From an uncultured Lachnospiraceae bacterium (GTDB lineage: Bacteria > Bacillota > Clostridia > Lachnospirales > Lachnospiraceae), in contig CADBEN010000007.1 in assembly GCA_902793685.1 (NCBI GenBank), positions 1-64,000 on the forward strand: a stretch of 64,000 nt of DNA, in the 5' to 3' direction. Below, piece after piece: positions 1-7,022 of the stretch; positions within the stretch are counted from its first letter, which is position 1; each line of letters starts with the position of its first letter. Position numbers and translations under genes: made by a program. The notes below the pieces were generated by a model. That model ran no database searches. It was not told the DNA's origin and was given only the letters and a program-made list of their open reading frames with translations.

Positions 1-20
1 GATCGAACTCTCAGATAAAA
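1..20 (-). rRNA. 16S rRNA gene, 5' end only
   Basis: Read on the minus strand, the first bases of the window give TGAGAGTTCGATC, the conserved start of bacterial 16S rRNA. The gene runs off the left edge of the window. The exact mature 5' end is approximate. The strong promoter and leader immediately upstream (20-250) support the call. Confidence 0.85.
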
Positions 21-218
21 GGTTCTTTCCAGGTCCGGATAACGACTGACTTCTCAGTTATTATCTTTACCCGTATTACTGTCTGTACTTTCGTACATTC
101 TTGAAACTTTCTTTGAGTCCCGGAGGACTCTTGTCAAAGAAATTTTCAGGGTTGTTTGTACTGTCTGATCTTCGATTTTCAAGGTTCTGTTTTGTTGCCT
201 CTCAGAGGCGACCATGTG
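21..218 (-). ncRNA. rRNA operon leader (5' external spacer)
   Basis: This is the transcribed leader between the rRNA promoter and 16S. It contains a hairpin around 118-133 (GAGTCC / GGACTC), which sits inside a longer TTCTTTG / CAAAGAA pairing. That arrangement resembles the processing stems that flank 16S precursors in Firmicutes. No ORF of note lies here. Confidence 0.6.
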
Positions 219-247
219 ATAATAGCACCCGGGTCGATTTAAGTCAA
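219..247 (-). promoter_or_regulatory. rRNA operon promoter
   Basis: On the minus strand there is a -35 TTGACT (242-247), a 17-bp spacer and a -10 TATTAT (219-224). A/T-rich sequence lies just upstream (250-290), as expected for an UP element of an rRNA promoter. Confidence 0.8.
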
Positions 248-250
248 CAG

Positions 251-485
251 CTTTTTTAAGTTTTTTTTGAAGTTTTTTCGGGGTGTAAAAATTGCACGCC
301 TTATGTCAACTTTCAAGCATTTATGCGGTCTGCGGGGTTTTTCCGGCATCGTCCGCAGTGCTCAGACATCAGTCCGCGAAACTCCGACATCGTCCGCCTG
401 ATCCGGTATTTCCAACACTGTTTTCAGTTTTCTTTTCAGTATTGTTTTTCAGTACCGCACACAGCCTTGTCCGCAGTGTTTTGTA
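251..485. other. Non-coding stretch between rRNA promoter and ttcA promoter
   Basis: A T-rich tract (about 250-285) precedes irregular short repeats of the type CATCGTCCGC / CATCAGTCCGC near 345-400 and TCCGCAGTG at 349 and 470. I see no convincing gene: the short ORFs here lack ribosome binding sites and domain features. Confidence 0.5.
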
Positions 486-514
486 TTGAAGGTTTTCGTA
501 CCGGCTGATATTAT
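486..514 (+). promoter_or_regulatory. Putative ttcA promoter
   Basis: The -35 is TTGAAG (486-491), then a 17-bp spacer and a -10 TATTAT (509-514). It points towards ttcA and would give a leader of about 190 nt. Confidence 0.6.
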
Positions 515-634
515 CTCAGTGGGAGAAGCCCCCCACTGAGATAAATGCTCCGCGGAGATGCGCATGCGCGCGGTATGGAAAGAGTTGCCTGACGGCAACC
601 CGCGCGCGGCGCGCAAGTCCCGCGGGCGGGACTT
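512..634 (+). repeat. Cluster of hairpins in the ttcA leader
   Basis: Three separate inverted repeats are visible. TATCTCAGTGGG (512-523) pairs with CCCACTGAGATA (532-543), a perfect 12-bp stem that starts inside the -10 box. GTTGCC (584-589) pairs with GGCAAC (594-599). AAGTCCCG (615-622) pairs with CGGGACTT (627-634). Palindromes such as GCGCATGCGC lie between them. The first stem resembles hairpin sequences at 30348-30376 and 56103-56121. Confidence 0.6.
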
Positions 635-714
635 GAATGTCAGAAGTCCGGCCTGCAGGGCAGACTGCACAGACTGCAGCGGAAAAACGCCGCGACAGTA
701 AGAAAAGAGGTCCT

Positions 715-1551
715 ATGGGAAGAGAACTTTCTCCGCATGAGATCGCGGAGCGAAGCATCATTAAGAAATACAGGAAACAGCTCTGGGCGCCGTTTATCGC
801 GGCGGTCAAGCGCTATGAGCTTATCAATGAAGGAGACCGGGTCGCGGTCTGCATCTCCGGCGGCAAGGATTCCATGCTTATGGCGAAGCTGATCCAGGAG
901 CTGCACCGGCACAGCGACGTTCCCTTTGAGGCGGTCTATATGGTCATGGATCCGGGATACAATGCGGTGAACCGCGCAAAGATCGAGAGCAACGCAGCGC
1001 TTCTGAATATCCCGGTTCAGATCTTTGAGTCAAACATCTTCGACGTCGCGGACAGCGTAACGGACAGCCCCTGCTATCTCTGCGCCAGGATGCGGCGGGG
1101 ATTTCTCTATAATAAAGCGCGGGAGCTGGGCTGCAACAAGATCGCCCTCGGGCACCACCTGAACGATGTTATCGAGACCACCATCATGGCCATGTTCTAC
1201 AGTTCCCAGCTGCAGGGCATGATGCCGAAGCTCCACAGCCTGAATTTCCCCGGTATGGAACTGATCCGGCCCCTCTACTGCGTCAAGGAGGAGGATATCA
1301 TCGCCTGGTGCCGCTACAACAGCCTGGAATTCATCCAGTGCGCCTGCCACTTTACGGACAGCGTCGCCCATTCGGCGGACGGTATCGGGGAAAGCAAGCG
1401 GAAAGAGATCAAGGAGCTGATCCGCAGCCTGAAGGAAGGAAATCCGGACATTGAACAGAGCATTTTCAATGCGCTCCATGCAGTCTGCATCGAGACCTTC
1501 CCCGCCTGGAAGGAGAAGGGACAGCAGCATTCCTTCCTGGAAAACTACTGA
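715..1551 (+). CDS. ttcA: tRNA 2-thiocytidine biosynthesis protein TtcA-like
   Basis: A PP-loop ATPase of the TtcA/TtuA group, predicted to thiolate C32 of certain tRNAs in the cytoplasm using an iron-sulfur cluster. The 278-aa protein has the P-loop motif SGGKDS near residue 50 and a CYLC (CxxC) motif about 75 residues later, plus the family's ALGHH motif. A further CAC pair follows near the C terminus. The ATG at 715 is chosen because AGAGG lies 4 nt upstream and homologues begin close to this point. An in-frame ATG at 637 would add 26 unconserved residues that overlap the leader hairpins. It stands alone, with its own promoter and terminator. The family assignment is firm; the exact tRNA target is inferred. 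Confidence 0.88.
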   Translation: MGRELSPHEIAERSIIKKYRKQLWAPFIAAVKRYELINEGDRVAVCISGGKDSMLMAKLIQELHRHSDVPFEAVYMVMDPGYNAVNRAKIESNAALLNIPVQIFESNIFDVADSVTDSPCYLCARMRRGFLYNKARELGCNKIALGHHLNDVIETTIMAMFYSSQLQGMMPKLHSLNFPGMELIRPLYCVKEEDIIAWCRYNSLEFIQCACHFTDSVAHSADGIGESKRKEIKELIRSLKEGNPDIEQSIFNALHAVCIETFPAWKEKGQQHSFLENY

Positions 1552-1587
1552 GTCCCGCATTATCCGGGAAATCAGAAGAATACAAAG

Positions 1588-1625
1588 ACACGGCCCTCTG
1601 CAAACTGCAGAAGGCCGTGTATCTT
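1588..1625. terminator. Bidirectional terminator between ttcA and the secreted protein gene
   Basis: ACACGGCC (1588-1595) pairs with GGCCGTGT (1613-1620), with inner pairing of CTGCA and TGCAG, followed on the plus strand by ATCTTTT. It serves the convergent ttcA and 1705 gene ends. Confidence 0.75.
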
Positions 1626-1704
1626 TTCCGTTCGGGTCCGCTTTGCCGCGAATCTTTCATGCTTTCCGGACCTTTTTTGCTGCCGGATCCTGTCTTCCCC
1701 GGAA

Positions 1705-2340
1705 TCAGCCCGCGTCGCCGTCCGTGATCGCGGTGATAACGCCGTTCGAATCCTGCTTAAAGTTCAGCATGCGGACGCTTCCATTGCGCTTGTTCACCCA
1801 GTCCTTCAGAACGTAGGTATCCGTCACATAGTTGAAGCTCTCATAGTCCCCGATGATCTCCGTGCGGTGATAGCTGACCTTCGCATTCGGATCCGCCAGG
1901 ATATAGGCATTGGCAGTGTAGTCAGGCTCTGCCGGTTCTCCGTAACTGAGCTCTGCGTTGAATGCCATCAGCCCCCAGAAATCCTCGGAATATTTCGCAT
2001 AGACGGTGGGCATTCCGAACTGTGCGGATGTCAGGACACGGTCATAAGCCTTTGCGGACTGTCCGCCCTCTTCCGCCGGGATCCACACGCCGTTGGCGTC
2101 GACATAGAAACCGTCCGGCGTGATGATTTCCGAGTACATATAGCCGTTCTTGTCGAAGCAGTACCATTTTCCGTCCGTATCCGTGATCCATTCATTCGCG
2201 GCGTACTGTCCGTTGTCCTTCACATAACGCCAGCTGCCAAAATCGGTAAACTCCCACTGTCCGGCCATGGCGGTGCCGGTCGCAAGCACAGATACGAAAA
2301 GAACTGCTGCTGCCGCTGCAATGATCTTTCTGATTTTCAT
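1705..2340 (-). CDS. Secreted protein with cell-wall-binding-like repeats
   Basis: A 211-aa predicted exported protein of unknown function. It has an N-terminal signal peptide (MKIRK, an Ala/Val-rich core and cleavage after TAMA near residue 25). One to two short aromatic/glycine repeats follow, of the type GKWYCFDKNGYM, which resemble choline-binding/CW-binding modules found on Gram-positive surface proteins. The C-terminal 120 residues match no family I recognise. The start at 2340 follows AAGGAGGA with proper spacing; the longer ORF start at 2364 has no such site. Its N-terminal module resembles that of the gene at 35095, including a shared ITPDG(F/Y)..(A/G)(N/D)G.W stretch. Surface attachment is inferred. 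Confidence 0.7.
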   Translation of the reverse strand: MKIRKIIAAAAAVLFVSVLATGTAMAGQWEFTDFGSWRYVKDNGQYAANEWITDTDGKWYCFDKNGYMYSEIITPDGFYVDANGVWIPAEEGGQSAKAYDRVLTSAQFGMPTVYAKYSEDFWGLMAFNAELSYGEPAEPDYTANAYILADPNAKVSYHRTEIIGDYESFNYVTDTYVLKDWVNKRNGSVRMLNFKQDSNGVITAITDGDAG

Positions 2341-2510
2341 GTCTTCCTCCTTATGCAATCCCACTCGCTGTTTTTCCTGCCGTCTTCTTCAGAGCCGGGG
2401 CTTCAGCAGGATCTGTCATCTTACCCCTCCATTATGCATGAAAGCTCTTCAGATTTCCATTGCTATATTCTTAATTGTCTTTGACAGGCCCATACCCCGA
2501 AACAGAAGGT

Positions 2511-2537
2511 CCCGGCGCAGACATGTCTGCGGCCGGG
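2511..2537. terminator. GC-rich hairpin downstream of cvpA
   Basis: CCCGGCGCAGAC (2511-2522) pairs with GTCTGCGGCCGGG (2525-2537) with a one-base bulge. On the minus strand it lies about 35 nt past the cvpA-like stop. The U-tract is poor, so this is only a possible terminator. Confidence 0.4.
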
Positions 2538-2571
2538 GCCGGTTGTTTTCTCAGTGCTGCATGGTAAATCT

Positions 2572-3309
2572 TCAGAAGGCCGAGAGGAAAAAGCTGCGCA
2601 CCAGCATCGCGACAGGATTCACGTCGTACAGGATCTTCAGCCAGAGCACGCGGTCGATGATTGCCCGGATCCCGCTGCCGGTCTCCGTTTTTCCGAAAGC
2701 CCCCAGGATCAGGAAACCGATCCATATAAGGACCAGGGCCTCCGCCAGTCCCAGAAGGGCGCCGAAAATCTGATCCAGCCCGTGCACAATGGGAAGCTTC
2801 GTAAATACACCCAGCACATGCATGAGGAGCCGCAGAAGTATGGAGATCACGAAAAAGAGCAGGATCCCCAGGATCAGCCGGAGGACCGTCCTGCTGAGAT
2901 AGTCCGCCGCATATTCCTGGAACCGCGATACGCCGAGCTTTTCCCATATTTCCGCCGTGTTGTGCTCTTTCAGGGCACGGCGCAGGCTTTCCGGAAGTTC
3001 CAGCGTATCGATCACCTGCTCCTGGGCCTCCGGCGTATCGATGGCAAAAGAATCCAACGCATCGATCCCCGTTTTCTCCCGGACCTTCTGTTCCACCACG
3101 GCACGGATCTTCGGGTCAGACTCCACGTAATCCACTGCCACGGGCAGCGCGATCCTCACCAGCGCCAGCGTGATCAGCAGCGCTGCCAGAGATACGGCCA
3201 GACGCAGGAAGCCTAAGCTGTGGCCGTAAAGCATCATTCCGAGAAGGAACACTGCCACCAGCAGCGGGAACCAGTTCGCGTCCAGCCAGGATGTCACTGT
3301 TTCGAGCAT
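2572..3309 (-). CDS. CvpA family membrane protein
   Basis: A 245-aa integral membrane protein of the CvpA/colicin V production family, whose biochemical role is poorly defined. The N terminus has two hydrophobic segments (about residues 12-32 and 36-58, the latter rich in Leu/Ala). A soluble middle (about 60-130) rich in charged residues follows, then two more membrane spans (about 135-160 and 185-208). The start at 3309 gives AAGGA about 8 nt upstream; the ATG at 3315 abuts the Shine-Dalgarno sequence and is less likely. It lies downstream of, and separated by a terminator from, the TPR protein gene. Family membership rests on topology and general similarity. Confidence 0.7.
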   Translation of the reverse strand: MLETVTSWLDANWFPLLVAVFLLGMMLYGHSLGFLRLAVSLAALLITLALVRIALPVAVDYVESDPKIRAVVEQKVREKTGIDALDSFAIDTPEAQEQVIDTLELPESLRRALKEHNTAEIWEKLGVSRFQEYAADYLSRTVLRLILGILLFFVISILLRLLMHVLGVFTKLPIVHGLDQIFGALLGLAEALVLIWIGFLILGAFGKTETGSGIRAIIDRVLWLKILYDVNPVAMLVRSFFLSAF

Positions 3310-3327
3310 AACCATTTCCTTTCAGAA

Positions 3328-3367
3328 AGAAAGCCTGGCCGGCAGCATCGCCCCGGTCAGGCTTTCT
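3328..3367. terminator. Terminator after the TPR protein gene
   Basis: AGAAAGCCTGGCC (3328-3340) pairs with GGTCAGGCTTTCT (3355-3367), one mismatch. On the minus strand it follows the stop at 3408 and runs into a TTTCTTTC tract. Confidence 0.7.
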
Positions 3368-3407
3368 GGTCACAATACCTTTGTTATAAGAATGCTGCTC
3401 TGAAGGA

Positions 3408-5906
3408 TCAGGAAATGAAATCATCCTCCTTCAGGATCAGCATGCCTTCCTTGTCATACTTCCGGGAGAAGATTCCGCCGATCTTCTTCAGCAGCGGCGG
3501 CTTTTCCGCCTTGTCCGCAGCCTCCTCGATCAGTGCTTCCGCGTTCTGCCGGGTCAGCAGGACGCCGTCCTCCTGCATGATCTCGATCCGCTCATACAGG
3601 GCAAGCATGCTCTTTCCGGTGATGACACAGTCTATCTTCTTGGCATAATCACTGGCGTAATGCGCGAACTCATCGATCCCCAGTTCTTCCTGCGTATATG
3701 CGATCTCCGCGGGCGTGAGGCGCTTCTCTCCTGCCTGTGCGGGCTTCACCGCGGAAACTGCAGGAGCGGGCACGGGCGATGCCGGCCTCACGGGTTCTGC
3801 CGCTGTCTGCACAGGTCTGACTGCAGGGGCCGGTCTCGCCGGAGTCTGCGGCGCCGGAGCTGCTGCCGGCCGCACCGCAGGTGCCGGGGCACTCACAGCA
3901 GGAGCCTTTGCCGCGTTGGAAGGCGCCGCCTTTGCCGCATGAAGCAGCTCCGCGAGCTCCGGAGACTGTCCCGCAAGCCGCGACAGCTGAAGCGGGTTGT
4001 CCACCAGAAGCATGGTATGCTGTCCATTGTCTGCCTTCAGGATCCGGACAAGGCCCGCTGCGCTCTCCGCGCTCAGATCTCCCGCATCTTCGATAATGAT
4101 ATCTCCGGACGAAAGCTTCGCCGCCAGCTTATCCACGCCCTTCTCATTCAGCTTTCCGGCATGGATCTTGGCTGCCGGGTTTTTGGTTCCGGTCACGCGG
4201 CGCATTTCGACCATGATGCGCTTTGCCGCCTCAAGGCCTTCCTCCGGCGTCTTTCCTTCCACGAACGCACTGTAACTGCCCGGCGTACGGGACTCCTGAG
4301 CCGCCGCTTCCGCCGCCTTCTCTTCGGCTGCTGCCGCTTCTGCTGCAGCCTTTTCCGCTGCTTCCTTCCGCACGACGCGGATGTCCGGGAGGACCTTGGT
4401 GCCTCCGATCTCTTCTTCCGCAGCCTGTGCCGCCTTTGCCTGCTGGAGGCTGGGAAGCACGCGGGTGATGTCGTCGATGGGAGGATTTGCCGCCGCGCGG
4501 GCCGCTTCCTCTGCTCTTGCCGCTTCCGCTGCCGCGCGGGCTGCTTCCTCTGCTCTCGCCGCTTCCGCCGCCGCACGGGCTGCTTCTTCCGCCCTCGCCG
4601 CTTCCGCCGCGCGGGCCGCTTCTTCCGCCCTCGCCGCTTCCGCTGCCGCGCGGGCTGCTTCCTCTGCTCTCGCCGCTTCCGCCGCGCGGGCCGCTTCTTC
4701 CGCCCTCGCCGCTTCACGGGCTGCGTCTTCCGCCTTCGCATCCTCCATCGCGCGGGCTGCCTCTGCCTCCTGCGCCTTCAGGATGATTGCGGCGCGGCGC
4801 GCCTCAAGGCTCTTCATATGCTCAGCGATCTGGGCATCCAGTGTATCCTGGATCGGGGGCTTTGCCCCTTCGTCCAGCGGTTCAAACGGGATATAGGCCG
4901 GAACATACTCTTCCGCGAATTCCGTCTGAAGTGCCGGGGCCGCTGTTTTTGCAGGAGCAGGGACCGGGACCGGGGCAGGGGCGCTCGCAGCCGCTGCTGC
5001 CGGGATCGCTGCAGCTGCCGCCGGAATCACGGTTTCGGGAACCGGAGCCGCCGGAGCCGCTGCCGGGACCGCCGGAGCCACAGTTTCGGGGGCCGGAGCC
5101 GCTGCTGCCGGGGCTGTCGTGAACGCCGGCGCTGCTGCTTCAGCTGCCGGGGTCGTCGGAATTCCCGCGGCCGCATCCGGAACTGCTTCCGCTGCCACAG
5201 CCGCCGGAGCTTCTGCCGGAACCTCCGGCACTTCCGCCGCCTGCCGGCACTTTTCCTCAGTGATACGGAGCTTCTCCTCCGCCTTTTCGCGGTTATTGAT
5301 CAGATCCTGCTGATATGCGGAAAGAGCAGCGCCGGCCCCGTCGGCCTTCAGCTCTGCTGCCTTCTGTACATATTCACCGGTCCCGAAGAACAGCATGATC
5401 CGGTCACACATGGCGACGCACTTCGCCGTCTGCCCTGCCTCCAGGTACTGTTCCGCCAGCTCATACATCCACTGTTCGTCGATCTCCGTCGCGGTATAAC
5501 GCTCCAGCGGGATGATCTTCTGCTCCGGGGCCGCCCCCTTCGCGCTCAGGATCTTATACTGAAGCAGATATTTCCTGGGATCGTCGTGGGCCAGATCTTC
5601 AAATTCCGCGCAGAAGGCATCCGCCTCCTCCATGTTTCCGGTCCGAATCGCGAGTTCCGTCAGCCGGAACACGATATGCCTCGCGTTCGATGCGCTCTCC
5701 ATCGCCAGAAGAAGGATCTCCTTCGCCTCCTCCAGTTCCCCGTTCTTCTCATAAATGTCGGAGACCAGGGAAAGAAGGTTCACGTTCGTGACCCGTCTCC
5801 AGTCGATGCCGTCGGCGATCTTCATTGCCGTCTGGTAATCATGAAGATCATACTGTTTCCGCATCTGGTCGACTTTCAGATTGAACTCGTATTTATCCAT
5901 TGCCAT
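3408..5906 (-). CDS. TPR-like protein with long Ala/Glu/Arg and Pro/Ala-rich linkers
   Basis: An 832-aa protein of unknown function. Residues 1-200 look like helical TPR-type repeats (for example LLSLVSDIYEKNGELEEAKE). Residues about 215-335 are Pro/Ala/Val-rich. Residues about 380-482 are an almost pure charged helix built from repeated EAARAEEAARAA units. Residues about 540-660 resemble part of an AAA-type fold, with EGLEAAKRIM and GDIIIEDAGDLS (Walker-B-like) but no clear P-loop. A second Pro/Ala linker and a charged C-terminal segment follow. AGAGG lies 8 nt before the ATG. It is the last gene of a leftward block with recR, ybaB and dnaX, separated from recR by about 90 nt. There is no signal peptide, so it is cytoplasmic. 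A scaffold or chaperone-like role is a guess. Confidence 0.6.
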   Translation of the reverse strand: MAMDKYEFNLKVDQMRKQYDLHDYQTAMKIADGIDWRRVTNVNLLSLVSDIYEKNGELEEAKEILLLAMESASNARHIVFRLTELAIRTGNMEEADAFCAEFEDLAHDDPRKYLLQYKILSAKGAAPEQKIIPLERYTATEIDEQWMYELAEQYLEAGQTAKCVAMCDRIMLFFGTGEYVQKAAELKADGAGAALSAYQQDLINNREKAEEKLRITEEKCRQAAEVPEVPAEAPAAVAAEAVPDAAAGIPTTPAAEAAAPAFTTAPAAAAPAPETVAPAVPAAAPAAPVPETVIPAAAAAIPAAAAASAPAPVPVPAPAKTAAPALQTEFAEEYVPAYIPFEPLDEGAKPPIQDTLDAQIAEHMKSLEARRAAIILKAQEAEAARAMEDAKAEDAAREAARAEEAARAAEAARAEEAARAAAEAARAEEAARAAEAARAEEAARAAAEAARAEEAARAAAEAARAEEAARAAANPPIDDITRVLPSLQQAKAAQAAEEEIGGTKVLPDIRVVRKEAAEKAAAEAAAAEEKAAEAAAQESRTPGSYSAFVEGKTPEEGLEAAKRIMVEMRRVTGTKNPAAKIHAGKLNEKGVDKLAAKLSSGDIIIEDAGDLSAESAAGLVRILKADNGQHTMLLVDNPLQLSRLAGQSPELAELLHAAKAAPSNAAKAPAVSAPAPAVRPAAAPAPQTPARPAPAVRPVQTAAEPVRPASPVPAPAVSAVKPAQAGEKRLTPAEIAYTQEELGIDEFAHYASDYAKKIDCVITGKSMLALYERIEIMQEDGVLLTRQNAEALIEEAADKAEKPPLLKKIGGIFSRKYDKEGMLILKEDDFIS
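4480..4745 (-). repeat. In-frame tandem repeats coding EAARAEEAARAA
   Basis: Degenerate DNA repeats of about 30-39 bp (core CGCGCGGGCTGCTTCCTCTGC) are stacked within the TPR protein gene. All unit lengths are multiples of three and code for a long alpha-helical charged stretch. This is a coding repeat, not a CRISPR array. Confidence 0.8.
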
Positions 5907-5999
5907 TGGTCATGCCTCTTTCGTTTCTGCTGCCACTCTAGCAAATGACTACATTATCCGTTCAGCACCCCGGACTCGGGATGCTGAAAATAACTTATA

Positions 6000-6596
6000 T
6001 TACAGCTCCGTTCTTCCGTCAAGAGCCCGGAGCAGTGTAACCTCGTCGATATTCTCAAGATCCCCGCCCACCGGGACGCCGCTGGCTATCCTGGTCACGC
6101 GGATGCCGGTCGGTTTGACCAGCTTCGCAATGTACATCGCAGTGGTCTCGCCCTCCAGGCTGGAATTGGTAGCGATGATGACCTCGTCGACATCGCCCTC
6201 TAGGCGCTTCACCAGTTCCTTCAGGCGGATGTCCCCGGGACCGATACCCAGCATCGGGGAGATGGCGCCGTGGAGCACATGGTACACGCCGTTGTACTTC
6301 CCTGTCTTCTCGTAAGCCGCGAGATCCCGGGTATTCTCCACCACCATGATCTGCCGGTGGTCCCGGGCCGCGCTTTTGCAGATCGGGCAGAGCTCATCAT
6401 CCGTGAGCGTCTGGCACTCCCTGCAGTAGCGGATGTTCTGTTTCGCGCCCGTCATGGCGTCCGTCAGCGCCTTCACCCGCTCCTCCGGCATGCTGATAAT
6501 ATGGAAGGCGAGCCGCTGTGCGCTTTTTCTGCCGACGCCCGGCAGCGCGGACAGCTCTTCGATGAGCTTCGTGATCTGTCTGCTGTAGTAATCCAT
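6000..6596 (-). CDS. recR: Recombination protein RecR
   Basis: Works with RecF/RecO to load RecA at gapped DNA. The 198-aa length is typical. An N-terminal helix-hairpin-helix (LPGVGRKSAQRLAFH, residues 18-32) precedes a four-cysteine zinc finger (C58, C61, C70, C73). A Toprim domain follows, with VVENTRDLAAYE near residue 85, then the C-terminal GGDLEN Walker-B-like segment. It starts 3 nt after the ybaB stop and has no strong Shine-Dalgarno of its own, so translation is probably coupled to ybaB. The dnaX-ybaB-recR order is the standard bacterial arrangement. Confidence 0.97.
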   Translation of the reverse strand: MDYYSRQITKLIEELSALPGVGRKSAQRLAFHIISMPEERVKALTDAMTGAKQNIRYCRECQTLTDDELCPICKSAARDHRQIMVVENTRDLAAYEKTGKYNGVYHVLHGAISPMLGIGPGDIRLKELVKRLEGDVDEVIIATNSSLEGETTAMYIAKLVKPTGIRVTRIASGVPVGGDLENIDEVTLLRALDGRTEL

Positions 6597-6599
6597 GGA

Positions 6600-7001
6600 T
6601 CAGAAGCCGAGGCCGCCCAGACCGCCCATGTTTCCGAGGCCGCCCATATTTCCGAGACCGTTCTGATACTTGCTCATCATTTCCTGGTTCGCCGCATCGA
6701 CCTGGCGGAGCGCTTCGTTCGCCGCCGCCATGATCATGTCCTGAAGCATCTCCACATCCTCGGGATCCACTGCCTCTGGGTCGATGACGACCGCCGTCAG
6801 TTCCTTCTTCCCGTTCACGGTGACTGAGACCACGCCGCCGCCCGCGGATGCCTGGAATTCCTTCTCTTCGAGGGCTTTCGCTTCTTCTTCCATGAGCTTC
6901 TGCTGTTCCTGCATCTGCCGCTGCATCTTCTGCGCCTGCTTCATCAGGTTGTTCATGCCGCCGGGCATCATGCCGCCCGGGAATCCGCCTCTCTTTGCCA
7001 T
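6600..7001 (-). CDS. YbaB/EbfC family nucleoid-associated protein
   Basis: A 133-aa DNA-binding protein of the YbaB/EbfC family, which binds DNA as a dimer and is nearly always encoded next to recR. A Gly/Met-rich N terminus ([14 protein letters not shown]) is followed by a helix with [14 protein letters not shown]. The conserved core has a [15 protein letters not shown] strand and the [13 protein letters not shown] segment. The C terminus is a short Gly-Leu-Asn-Met repeat ([13 protein letters not shown]). AGGAGG lies 7 nt before the ATG. It sits between dnaX and recR with short gaps, so one operon is expected. Confidence 0.93.
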   Translation of the reverse strand: MAKRGGFPGGMMPGGMNNLMKQAQKMQRQMQEQQKLMEEEAKALEEKEFQASAGGGVVSVTVNGKKELTAVVIDPEAVDPEDVEMLQDMIMAAANEALRQVDAANQEMMSKYQNGLGNMGGLGNMGGLGGLGF

Positions 7002-7022
7002 GTCTGTACCTCCTGCCGCCGG

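Noticed and set aside
292-508. Two overlapping short plus-strand ORFs after the rRNA promoter
   Set aside because: No ribosome binding site, biased composition, and they lie in a repeat-bearing non-coding stretch.
637-714. Earlier in-frame ATG for ttcA
   Set aside because: No ribosome site precedes it, and the added residues are encoded just past the leader hairpins without family conservation.
4480-4745. Regularly repeated sequence that could be taken for a CRISPR array
   Set aside because: Unit lengths are multiples of three, there are no unique spacers, and the repeats code for a continuous charged helix inside a long ORF.
3660-5948. 762-codon plus-strand frame rich in Arg/Cys
   Set aside because: Antisense shadow of the repeat-rich TPR protein gene; its composition reflects the reverse of Ala/Glu codons.
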